DNA of 64,000 bases. It comes from Palaemon carinicauda (Eukaryota > Arthropoda > Malacostraca > Decapoda > Palaemonidae). The stretch covers positions 94,327,781 to 94,391,780 of the forward strand of contig NC_090728.1 of assembly GCF_036898095.1 (NCBI RefSeq), given 5' to 3'. Numbering within the stretch: position 1 is the first letter of the stretch; each line of letters opens with the position of its first letter. The notes under the pieces are model-generated. The model was not told the DNA's origin and made no database searches. It saw only the letters and a program-made list of their open reading frames with translations. Both the position numbers and the translations under genes were made by a program. Positions 56,190-64,000 of this stretch are shown piece by piece.

Positions 56190-58934
56190 CTAAACAGCAG
56201 GTTTCATCACGTTACCTGCTGCCACCACGAATCGCTTGACTTCTTGCACCTGCTTCGAATAGTGTTTGAAGAACACTCTAGGGGACTTCCAGCCTGTGAA
56301 GGATCGGAGGCTTTCGAAGTCCATTCCTTGGAAGAAATTTAGGGAAGAGGCGACTTTCCTGGGATCGTGACCTGCGGGTGTACTGTCAGGATCCGCTCTG
56401 CGAATGAAGTAGGTGATTTTCGCTCTAAGTTGTTTTAGTGACAGGTCGCTGCCCGACGTTTCTCCTTTGAAAAGCTGTCCTCCACCAAAGTCAGAAGTTC
56501 TTCGAAGATAGACCTTAAGACTCCCCACTGGGCATAGAGAGACATCTTCCTTCAGGGGGCAGATTCTCCAAGGGCCCCATCTTTTGGTGGGAAGTTCATT
56601 TTTAGCGAGAAACGTGGGGTCGGGGAAGACGGTAAGTTCCCGCGTGTCGGCGAACTGTATCTGGCCCTCTTCTCTTGATAATGCCACTATTTCACTGACT
56701 CTGGCTCCCGAGGTGAGAGCAAAAAGGAAGATTACTTTCTGAGTCAAATCTTTCAGAGGGCAAGAATCATTGTCCAGGCTAGAGGCAAAATGAAGCACCT
56801 TGTCCAGGGACCAGGTGATGGGTTTCGGTGGAGGTGCTAGACGGAGTCTAGCACACGCCTTCGGGAGTTTATTGAAGATTTCGTTGGATAAATCTATTTG
56901 AAAGGCGTATAGAAGTGGTCTGGTCAAGGCCGATTTGCAAGTGGAAATCGTATTGGCTGCTAAGCCTTGTCCATGAAGGTGAATAAAGAAGGACATGCAA
57001 AAATCAATGGAGATTTCCTTAGGATTTTTTGCCTTGACGAAGGATACCCACTTCTTCCAGGATGATTCATATTGCCTTCTGGTAGATTTTGTTTTATATT
57101 CCTCTTGGAAGTCTAAACTTTTCTTCGAGATCCCAAACCTTTTCTTCACGGCTAGGGAGAGAAAATCATGAGATGAAGATCCTTGACTTTCTTTGATGAA
57201 GCGAAGACAGTCGACTTCTGCACCTGTTGGGAGAGAACTGGGCCCGGCAGAGGGATCAGCTTGGGGTGTAGCTCCAGGACTAGGGGGAACCAATTGCTCC
57301 AGGGCTACTTGGGAGCCACTAGGGCTGCTGTCCCTTTGAAGGTTCTCAGTTTGGAGAGGACTTTCAGCAGATGGTTGGGTGGAGGGAACAGGTAAATCTT
57401 GGACCATCTGTTCCAGTCCAGGGACATATAGCCCACTGCTTCCGCTTTGGGGTCCTCGTAAGGGGCCACATATCGAGGAAGTTGCTTGTTGTCGCTCGTC
57501 GCGAAGAGGTCGATCCGTAGTTCCGGAACTTGACGGGAGATGAAGGAGAATGATCTTGCGTCTAGGGACCATTCCGACTCTATGGGGTTTGTCCTCGATA
57601 GAGCGTCCGCCGTCACGTTGCGGAATCCTTGTAGGTGAACTGCAGACAGGTGCCACTTCTTCCTGTCCGCGAGGCGGAAGATGGGTAGTAACACCTGATT
57701 TAGGTGGGGCGATCTCGAGCCCTGACAATTGAGACATCTGACTACCACCGAGCTGTCCAGAGTTAGACGGATGTGTATCGAAGGACGCGGGGATAATTTC
57801 TTCAGGGTGAGAAAAACCGCCATGGCCTCCAAGATGTTGATGTGAAACATCTTGAATAAGGTAGACCATGTTCCTTGAACTTGTCGCTGGAGGGAGTGGC
57901 CCTCCCAACCCTCCAGGGAAGTGTCCGTGTGGATGTTGAGCAACGGAGGTGGAGGTTGGAGAGGGATGGATCTTTTCAAGGTCCTTGCTTCTGACCACGG
58001 GCTGAGCAGGGAGCAAAGCCTGTTTGGTAGGGGTCTCTTGAGGTCTCTTTGAGCGACGGATGCGTTTCATCTCCAGACTCCTGATGCATCCTTTAGCTGT
58101 GCTCGAAGCACTGGGTTTGTCACTGAGGCAAACTGTAGTGAGCCAAGAACTTGCTCTTGCTGTCGTCTTGAGATCCGTTTGGATTTGAGAAGTCTTCTGA
58201 CAGACCCTGCTATTTCTTTCCTTTTCTTTAATGGAATGGAAAGGCGGTGTGACTGAAGATCCCAATGGATTCCTAACCATTGGAACTTCTGAGCTGGAGC
58301 GAGGCGAGACTTCTTGGTGTTTATCTTGAAACCCAGATGTTCCAGGAATTGGGTTACTTTGCTGCAAGCTGTCAAACACCTTTCTGGCAAAGTCGACCAG
58401 ACTAGCCAGTCGTCGAGGTAGGCCATCACTTGGACGCCCTGAAGGCGTAGCTGGTGGACGATCGTGTCTGCTAGCTTGGTGAAGATTCTCGGAGCCATGT
58501 TGAGCCCGAAGGGTATGGCTCTGAAGGTGTAGCTTCTTCGATTGAGCCGGAATCCTAGGTAGGAGGAAGCGTGGTGGTTCATTGGGATGTGCCAGTAGGC
58601 ATCCGCCAGGTCTATTGAGACCGTGTAGGCCTTGCAACGCAGTAGGGCTCTTATTTGTTGAAGAGTCAGCATCTTGAATTTGTGGTTCACGATGAACTTG
58701 TTGAGGGGGGAGAAGTCCAGAATGACTCTGAGTTTGTCTGAGTCCTTCTTGGGAACACAAAACAGTCTTCCCTGGAACCTGGTTGACTTTACCCTCTTGA
58801 TCACCTTCTTGTTCAAGAGCTCTAGGACATATTCTTCCAAGAGGGGGGTTGATGGCTGGAAGAATTGGTGGAAGGTTGGAAGTGGTTGCGTCCAGCTCCA
58901 ACCTGGTCCCTTCTTGATGATGCTGTGTGCCCAA
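56190..58934 (-). CDS. E2 tyrosine recombinase in a 914-codon open frame
   Basis: The last 328 codons (about 57176-56190) are a complete tyrosine recombinase: N-terminal DNA-binding part (FLSLAVKKRFGIS, STRRQYESSWKKWV), Arg about 745 (GARVSEIVAL), His about 856 and Arg about 859 (GHDPRKVA), Trp about 882 (TGWKSP), Tyr about 892 (FFKHYSKQ). There is no frameshift or stop, so this is the best-preserved YR in the window. The preceding 586 codons overlap RT-RNase H in another frame and show no domain I recognise. The real start of YR is unknown and may be internal, near the end of RNase H. Expected role: integration of circular DIRS DNA. Confidence 0.85.
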   Translation of the reverse strand: MGTQHHQEGTRLELDATTSNLPPILPAINPPLGRICPRALEQEGDQEGKVNQVPGKTVLCSQEGLRQTQSHSGLLPPQQVHREPQIQDADSSTNKSPTALQGLHGLNRPGGCLLAHPNEPPRFLLPRIPAQSKKLHLQSHTLRAQHGSENLHQASRHDRPPATPSGRPSDGLPRRLASLVDFARKVFDSLQQSNPIPGTSGFQDKHQEVSPRSSSEVPMVRNPLGSSVTPPFHSIKEKERNSRVCQKTSQIQTDLKTTARASSWLTTVCLSDKPSASSTAKGCIRSLEMKRIRRSKRPQETPTKQALLPAQPVVRSKDLEKIHPSPTSTSVAQHPHGHFPGGLGGPLPPATSSRNMVYLIQDVSHQHLGGHGGFSHPEEIIPASFDTHPSNSGQLGGSQMSQLSGLEIAPPKSGVTTHLPPRGQEEVAPVCSSPTRIPQRDGGRSIEDKPHRVGMVPRRKIILLHLPSSSGTTDRPLRDERQQATSSICGPLRGPQSGSSGLYVPGLEQMVQDLPVPSTQPSAESPLQTENLQRDSSPSGSQVALEQLVPPSPGATPQADPSAGPSSLPTGAEVDCLRFIKESQGSSSHDFLSLAVKKRFGISKKSLDFQEEYKTKSTRRQYESSWKKWVSFVKAKNPKEISIDFCMSFFIHLHGQGLAANTISTCKSALTRPLLYAFQIDLSNEIFNKLPKACARLRLAPPPKPITWSLDKVLHFASSLDNDSCPLKDLTQKVIFLFALTSGARVSEIVALSREEGQIQFADTRELTVFPDPTFLAKNELPTKRWGPWRICPLKEDVSLCPVGSLKVYLRRTSDFGGGQLFKGETSGSDLSLKQLRAKITYFIRRADPDSTPAGHDPRKVASSLNFFQGMDFESLRSFTGWKSPRVFFKHYSKQVQEVKRFVVAAGNVMKPAV

Positions 58935-59023
58935 GGATCGAAGGTCCAGCGATCCTGAAAGAGGCGGAGTCTTCCTCCCACTGGAAGCACTTCATTGCTT
59001 CTGGTTTCCCGAGGGCTTGCCAC
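57305..59023 (-). pseudogene. E2 RT-RNase H-methyltransferase-like protein with one nonsense codon
   Basis: ATG at 59023 overlaps the gag end by about 30 bp. RT residues: RWTFDPWAHS 25-34, RVILDFSPLNKF 99-110, SIDLADAYWHIP 136-147 (Asp 138), PFGL 171-174, YLDDW 202-206. A TGA follows VWR at about 58067. The same frame then stays open through RNase H (HTDTSLEGWEGH, HINILEAMAVF, DSSVVVRCLN, NVTADALSR), the Dam-like segment (IDLFATSDNKQLP) and YLFPPPNHLLKVL, ending at 57305. One base change separates it from a full-length frame. It is the least-damaged polymerase here. Confidence 0.88.
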
Positions 59024-60889
59024 CTCCGCCGCTAGCTCCCCTCCCTCCTCTGCCCCTGGAGGGGCGGCGCGAGGAGTCTCTGCCTGAGCCTCTACCTCTG
59101 GGACGAAAGGTAGTTGACTGACGCTCGTAGGCAGGGATAAAGGCCGGTGATTGTGACACCACTGGTTGGGGGACCAACTGAAAGGTCTGTTGCGGTTGAG
59201 AGACCACTTGGGGAGTAGCGGGAGCCGGAAACTGGCGTTTTTGTTGACGCTGCTGGGGTCTTGGTTTGGAGGATTTGGAAGATTTCCTCTTAGGCTGAGG
59301 GCCTTCGTCCTGGGAGGATTTCCTCTTTCTCGACATGCCCCATTTGTTGAGAAGGTTCCGATTCTCGGAGGCGGCCTTGTCGACGATCTCTTTCATCAAG
59401 TCAGAGGGAAAGAGATGTTTACCCCAGATGTAGGAGGAGATAAGTTTCCGGGGTTCGTGTTTCACTGCCGCGTTGGCAAACACGAACTCTCTGCAGGTTC
59501 TTCGGGACCTGATGAAGCTGTACAGGTCCTTCATCACAGTCACTAGGTGGGTTTTTGCCAGAACCATATAGAGGTCTAGGACCCTAACGTCCCCAGCCGT
59601 GACCTCAAGCTGAATCTGGAGAGACAGGGAGGCAGCCAGTCTCTCCTTGGTCTCTTGCGCCCGACGAAGAAGGTGGTCGTTCAATTTCGGGAGGTCCTCG
59701 TTAAACTGATGTCCGGCTACGTCTGGGTCCAGCTTCCCAACCGTGAAGGTGTACTGGATATCTTTCCAGAACTTGTCGTCGGGGGGAAGGGTGAGGGAGA
59801 GGGGCCTACACTCCTCCAGGGTAGGACAGGGTTTTCCTTCTTCCACCGCCTTCATGACTGCATGGAAGGCTTTTTCCACGAAGGGGAAGGATGCGGAAGA
59901 GGGAGCAAGAAAGGACGGGTGCTTCTTGCTTAGAGCCGGCATTTTCGAATTGGTAAAGCCGCGACTCTTCAGGCAGTCTGCCAGTAAAGCTTGGGCCTTT
60001 GAGTGATCAAACACGCTCACCTCCTTGGGCTCAGTCTCCTCCTTGGAGATCGGTTCGGTCTTAAGTCGGACGTAACAGTCCGGGTAAGCTTCGAAGTTCG
60101 GGAAGAATTCCACTTCTTCCAGGAGGATAGACACAAGCTTGTCGTTTATGAAGATCTTGCCAGTTGTGATTGGCATATGCTCGGCGTATCTCCAGGGGTT
60201 AGACTCCGAGCAGGAAGGAAGATCCTTAACCGAGATCTTCTTCAGTTGCCTCAATTCCAAGAAACGACTTGTAGTCTGGGCGGAATGCTTACTAAGCCTC
60301 TCGTCCATTAAGGCCACCAATACCCGGATGGCTTCTTCGGTGGCAGGCAGCACGGGCTGCGGTGTGGCGGAGGTAGAGGGGACTGGCCCTCCGAATCAGG
60401 GTATTCCACCTGATCCTCTTCATCCTCCGGATCCTCGCCCATGAGGGTCCTCTCGGTGTCGTCAGACACGTCCGACATCTTCTCCACCTCATCTAGACTA
60501 CACTTGCTAAGCGTAGTCTCGATATCCGGTTCAACGGGCACTTGAACCAATGGGATCTGATCCTGGGGGATCACAGAATCTGCCGTCGCTTTCTGAAAAA
60601 GGATGGCCCTCATCTTCTCGTTGGGGAGATACGGTCCGGCAGCGTTTTTCTGGAAAACGCGCACCCACCTGCGCAGTTTCTCTCGAGCATTGTCCCTGGC
60701 TTCTAAGGACGGGGGGTTGTCAAATCCCTCGTCAAGGAGGCATTTGCAGACTGGGCAGGAGACTGGATCCCAGTATTTGAGGTTGCCCTTCTTTGCCGTA
60801 CAGGGGGCGTGAGTCCGACACGCACCATGCCCGTAAAAGTCCGGGCGGCGGACCGAGCAGAAGGGGCTTTCACATTTCACATACTCCTT
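58992..60889 (-). pseudogene. gag: E2 gag with one frameshift
   Basis: Exon 2 starts after CTCTTTCTTTTACAG (AG at 60890-60891) with KEYVKCESPFCSVR. The Cys/His cluster includes CRTHAPC and LKYWDPVSCPVC. A single indel near 60385 moves the frame, after which it continues as 60353-58992: NPWRYAEHMP, a TKERLAASLSLQ motif, KRKSSQDEGPQPKRK (basic, nuclear-signal-like) and a final RG-rich tail (GRGSGRDSSRRPSRGRGGRG). The domain order equals DIRS-A gag. The end overlaps the RT start. Confidence 0.82.
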
Positions 60890-63462
60890 CTGTAAAAGAA
60901 AGAGAACATGAGTACATGGAAATAGAGTCATGACTTACATTACTCTTAAATTAAGATTCCTTAAACCAATTCTTAACTTAGAATTGTGTTATGTGAGCTC
61001 CGGATAGGTGAGCTAGAAAAGAAGTAGGAAGACGCATACTTGTGAATCCCGTCCAGCCAGGTACCGCGACCTTTTCTGCTGGCAATTCCTTAAAACCTGA
61101 GGTTATAGGAGAGGGAATGGTATCCCTATGGGGAAGCCAGCCTAGGCTTCCTTATAAAGGAATTGTCTGCAGGGTAGAGAATGTCTGAGATCGCTCAGAA
61201 CTTAGATAAAGGAGGGGTAATAGGATACACCCCTCAATATTTGGGAAGGTCCCGGTAAGAGACTGCACTGAGAAGCACAGAGTATGCTGGAAAATTGTAT
61301 GGTATACTCATACAGCTCAGACACTGTCTTCAGGGTATGAGATAGCAAAGAAGATCAATCTGGCTATATGGATGTATAGGTCGACTGCCGGCACGGGGCC
61401 GGCAGCCGGGGGGAAGGGGTGCTTGTCCCTGGAAGCCATGTCGCGTTGCCGGCAAGCCGGAGGCCTGGTCCGGCGGGGTGAATCCATCAAGGCTATGCTC
61501 TGAGTAGCAGAGAGGTAGGAAACACTTGTAGGGGCAACCGCCGGCACAGCGGCAGGTCGCCGGCAGGGCGGTAGCCTCCGGCTGCCGGTGATGGTGAACC
61601 TAACTGGGTACATAAGATGGAAGGTGTCTGAGAAGCCGGCGGCAGCGGCGGCAGCGGCGGCAGTGGGGGCAGCCTTCGACGACCGGCAGGCTGGCGCCAT
61701 GGATGGTACTCAGACAGGAAGTCCTATGAAGTAGGAAGGTCACCGGGTGTGCTGACGACTAGCGGCGGCAAGGGGCGGCGGCCCCCGGCAGTGTGTTGTC
61801 TTAGGTAAACCTGAGATAGGAAGGTCCTATATAGTAGGAAGTTACCTAACGTTCCGGCAGCAGTCGCCGGCAGGCGGCGGGGGGAGTGGACCAGCACCAT
61901 GATAAGAGAGAGAAAGAGAAGGAGGGAAGGAGGAAGGGTAATGTCTGATACCCAACCGGCTTTCCTCCGGAAGGAGTGTACTCATGATAGGGGGGGGACC
62001 CTATCATCCCACGGCAGGGAGCCGGCAGACGGCTGGGTGCCCAAGGTAATCCAAGGGAGGATCAGAGAACACTCTAGACATGGGGGGGGGGGAGGGTGAT
62101 CTCCTGCTGGAAGGGCGGCCGCTAACACAACCCCATAGTTCGACTATGAGGGGGAAGTGTAGCAGAGCGGCCACCCAGGCAGGAGAGCGCAGCTTAGCCT
62201 ACCATTCTCCCTGAGGGGGAATTGTAGGACAGCGGACAGGGGTGTGAAGGCAAGCTGGCACAAAGAATAGAGTGGGGTGGGGGGGGGGGGGTGAGGGGGC
62301 AGAAGGGATTGCGACCCTAAAGCTCCCAGAGGGTGGGGGAATCTGTTTTCTATACTACCCAGGTAGGAGAGAGGCGCTCTCCAACCCTAGGGTAGGTTAG
62401 CTCAGAGTAGGAACAGAACTGGTGTACTGTCCTAAACTATAATAAAACAGAGACCCCCAAGGCCTAACCTAAACCAGGAGATCTCCTCCTAGATTAGGTA
62501 AGGCCGGGGAAGTATATCGCTAGGCTACAGGAGGAAGGGACAAGTCCCAACCAAGAGCAGTCTAGGGGCTAGGCCCCCCCACCTTCAGTCTCAGTCGATA
62601 CCCCAGGGGAAAGACGTTCCTTAGGGGTGGACTGGGATGAACGATAAGCACTCTGGGGTTCTGACCGAAATCCCCCCATACACTATGGGAGGGAAGAGGG
62701 AAGAACTACCTAACCTTACCTACCCGAAGTGTTTCGGGTAAGGGGCTAGGAAAGGCAAGGCTACCCAGAGGAAGGTACATAGGGTAAGGGAGATAAGGAA
62801 GCATACAAGGATCCCAGTGTTGGGTTAGGTATGGCCTGGTTGGACCAGGCACCGTTCCTTGTATGGTTCCCCGAAGGCGAAAATATGTGCAACATGGAAT
62901 CTTGAATACGTTTAAAAATGCCTAAATCTTCATTAAAATAACACTAGGAACACTCATATGCAGAAGTAAATATGAATACTAGGCTGCGGCCTATGCTAGG
63001 CATAAAGGCTAGTATGGGGTTGACTGGCTAGGAGCGCCGAAAACCACAACGGCATAAATTAACTGTTCCTAAAATTGAAGATTAATTAACCTAAGATAAA
63101 TTAGTTATAAGGCCGTGAAGGCTATGCTGGCTAACTAATCCTATATCTTCATTAACATAACACTAGGAACATTATTATATCATGCAGAAGCAAACATGAA
63201 CAATAGGCTGTAGCCTATGCTAGGCTGAAAGGCTAGTATGGGGTCGGCTAACTAAGATCCCCAAAGACCACTATCGGCATAATATAACATTCCTAATAAT
63301 GAAGACTAAATAACTAAAGATTTATCTTAGTTAAAAGGTCGGGGAAGGCTGTTCTGGCTAACTAAATAACGCAGGCAAGCGAACAGCAGCGCCGTAAATG
63401 GCGACCCAAGGCAAGGCACAGCTCGGCCACACAACACAAGATTTTAGCGTAAAAAATCGTTA
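60890..63462 (-). other. DIRS-E intron-like 5' region
   Basis: About 2.6 kb between leader exon and gag acceptor. GCCGGC-type sites are dense at about 61380-62040, and poly-G runs lie near 62082 and 62277-62291. A two-copy tandem repeat is at 62921-63375. The 127-codon frame at 61317-61700 is an effect of the GC-rich patch and is not shared with other copies. No gene is supported. Confidence 0.55.
62921..63375. repeat. Two-copy tandem repeat, period about 219 bp
   Basis: ATCTTCATTAAAATAACACT (62926) and ATCTTCATTAACATAACACT (63145) start matching halves. Both contain a TAGGCTG-GCCTATGCTAGGC palindrome-like stretch and AAGGCTAGTATGGGGT. Confidence 0.85.
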
Positions 63463-63545
63463 CTCGACGGCCAGAGCTTATTTAAACAATACAAGAACCT
63501 GGTACTCAACTTTCCAGAAGAAGGCGAAGCAGAAGGGTGAGACAT
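63463..63545 (-). CDS. Candidate leader exon of DIRS-E gag
   Basis: ATG at 63545, about 65 nt inside the ITR. Reads MSHPSASPSSGKLSTRFLYC, clearly related to the DIRS-A leader. A GTAACG donor follows after 27 codons plus one base, which does not fit the phase-0 acceptor. Either another donor is used or this copy is damaged. Confidence 0.42.
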
Positions 63546-63609
63546 CTTGAAGGATGCACACAAAAAACAGAGATAACAGGGAACAAACCAAAGGGCGTTA
63601 TGGCTACTA

Positions 63610-63966
63610 ATAGAGGAATGGTGTGGACAGACGTGACGTCACACAGCTGCGAGTATCGTAACAGTGACGAAGGGAGAGTATCTTTGGAACGGCACCTCAG
63701 TTACCTCCCACATTCACTCGCCACATCTCCCCCTCGAAGCGTAAACGCTAGGTGGGGTGCAGATGGCCATGTGACGTGTTAATGCATGCGCTCCTTGTTG
63801 ATATACAATATTCTAAAGGGTTAACCCTTAGAATACTCGCTCCAGAAGTTAGAATTCTGTGAAAACCTTTAGTTTAATTCTCTGGGAATATTTTAGTAGT
63901 TATGTATATCCAAAGGAAGCTACTGAAGGAACCTTCCATCAGGACGACATGGCTTGAGCCCAAAAA
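63610..63966 (-). repeat. DIRS-E left inverted terminal repeat
   Basis: Ends with the left tip CAGGACGACATGGCTTGAGC then CCAAA. It carries the block CCCCCTCGAAGCGTAAACGC and the strongest ITR hairpin, TATTCTAAAGGG (63809-63820) against CCCTTAGAATA (63825-63835), loop TTAA, one bulged base. The last 34 bases of the window lie outside the element. Confidence 0.88.
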
Positions 63967-64000
63967 TGAATTTGCTGTATTCGTGCGTCTTATTTCGCCA
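63967..64000. other. Flank of DIRS-E
   Basis: 34 bases after the left tip. If DIRS-E inserted into DIRS-D at 51004, this would be the resumed DIRS-D 5' region; it is too short to decide. Confidence 0.3.

Larger units (their letters stand above)
51005..63966 (-). mobile_element. DIRS-E: tandem chimera of two diverged DIRS copies
   Basis: A single right ITR (51005-51380) and a single left ITR (63610-63966) enclose two gene sets in the same direction. The right set (E2) has leader, gag, RT-RNase H, YR and the start of its 3' UTR. The left set (E1) starts in the middle of gag at about 55885 and runs to the internal complementary region and right ITR. The sets differ throughout, so this is not a fresh duplication. 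Confidence 0.85.

Noticed and set aside
59166..60812. Plus-strand frames of 60-126 codons
   Set aside because: They are shadows of the minus-strand gag of E2.
61317..62099. 127-codon minus and 66-codon plus frames
   Set aside because: They lie in the GCCGGC-rich DIRS 5' region, show low-complexity Ala or Arg content and have no homolog in other copies.

Overview
This window looks like repeat-dominated nuclear DNA from an arthropod, most likely a decapod crustacean (shrimp, prawn or crayfish type). The reasons are the long TA/AG/TAA microsatellites, a LINE 3' tail and a tRNA-like SINE of types I associate with decapod sequence (recognised from memory, not searched), and a high density of DIRS retrotransposons. 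I found no host protein-coding gene, rRNA, tRNA or CRISPR array. Almost every long open frame belongs to a mobile element.

Layout. 1-575: 3' end of a LINE (+). 558-947: TA-rich microsatellite. 948-9598: DIRS-A (+), a structurally complete DIRS retrotransposon with inverted terminal repeats, gag, RT-RNase H-methyltransferase-like region, tyrosine recombinase (YR) and an internal complementary region. 9702-10371: 3' end of the same LINE type in the opposite orientation. 11845-17515: an imperfect palindrome with arms of about 350 bp. Its left arm carries a 2.6 kb gag-only LINE (12020-14616, minus strand) and its right arm a 546-bp hAT-like element (16916-17461). Each insertion has a clean target duplication, and the opposite arm preserves the empty site. 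17904-35626: a 17.7-kb satellite of about 146 monomers of about 121 bp with higher-order repeats. 35627-36724: 3' end of a plus-strand DIRS (DIRS-B). 36725-42875: 3'-truncated minus-strand DIRS-C. 42973-51004: scrambled minus-strand DIRS-D. 51005-63966: minus-strand DIRS-E, a head-to-tail chimera of two diverged copies bounded by one right and one left terminal repeat.

How the DIRS genes fit together. Each copy reads left ITR, short leader exon, GCCGGC-rich intron-like 5' region, 3' splice acceptor, gag, RT-RNase H-methyltransferase-like frame, YR in an overlapping frame, 3' noncoding DNA, internal complementary region (the joined complements of both tips), right ITR. Family knowledge says gag and RT-RNase H make the cDNA, the internal complementary region allows circle formation, and YR integrates the circle without a target duplication. 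All copies carry frameshifts or stops. The right-hand copy in DIRS-E has an uninterrupted YR frame.

The strongest less-obvious signals are: a hairpin at one fixed place in seven ITR copies whose stem sequence changes while pairing is kept; a leader exon conserved in three copies; a second open frame running through RT in three copies; a gag-only LINE whose 3' UTR is a string of hairpins with compensatory changes; and nested higher-order repeats in the satellite.
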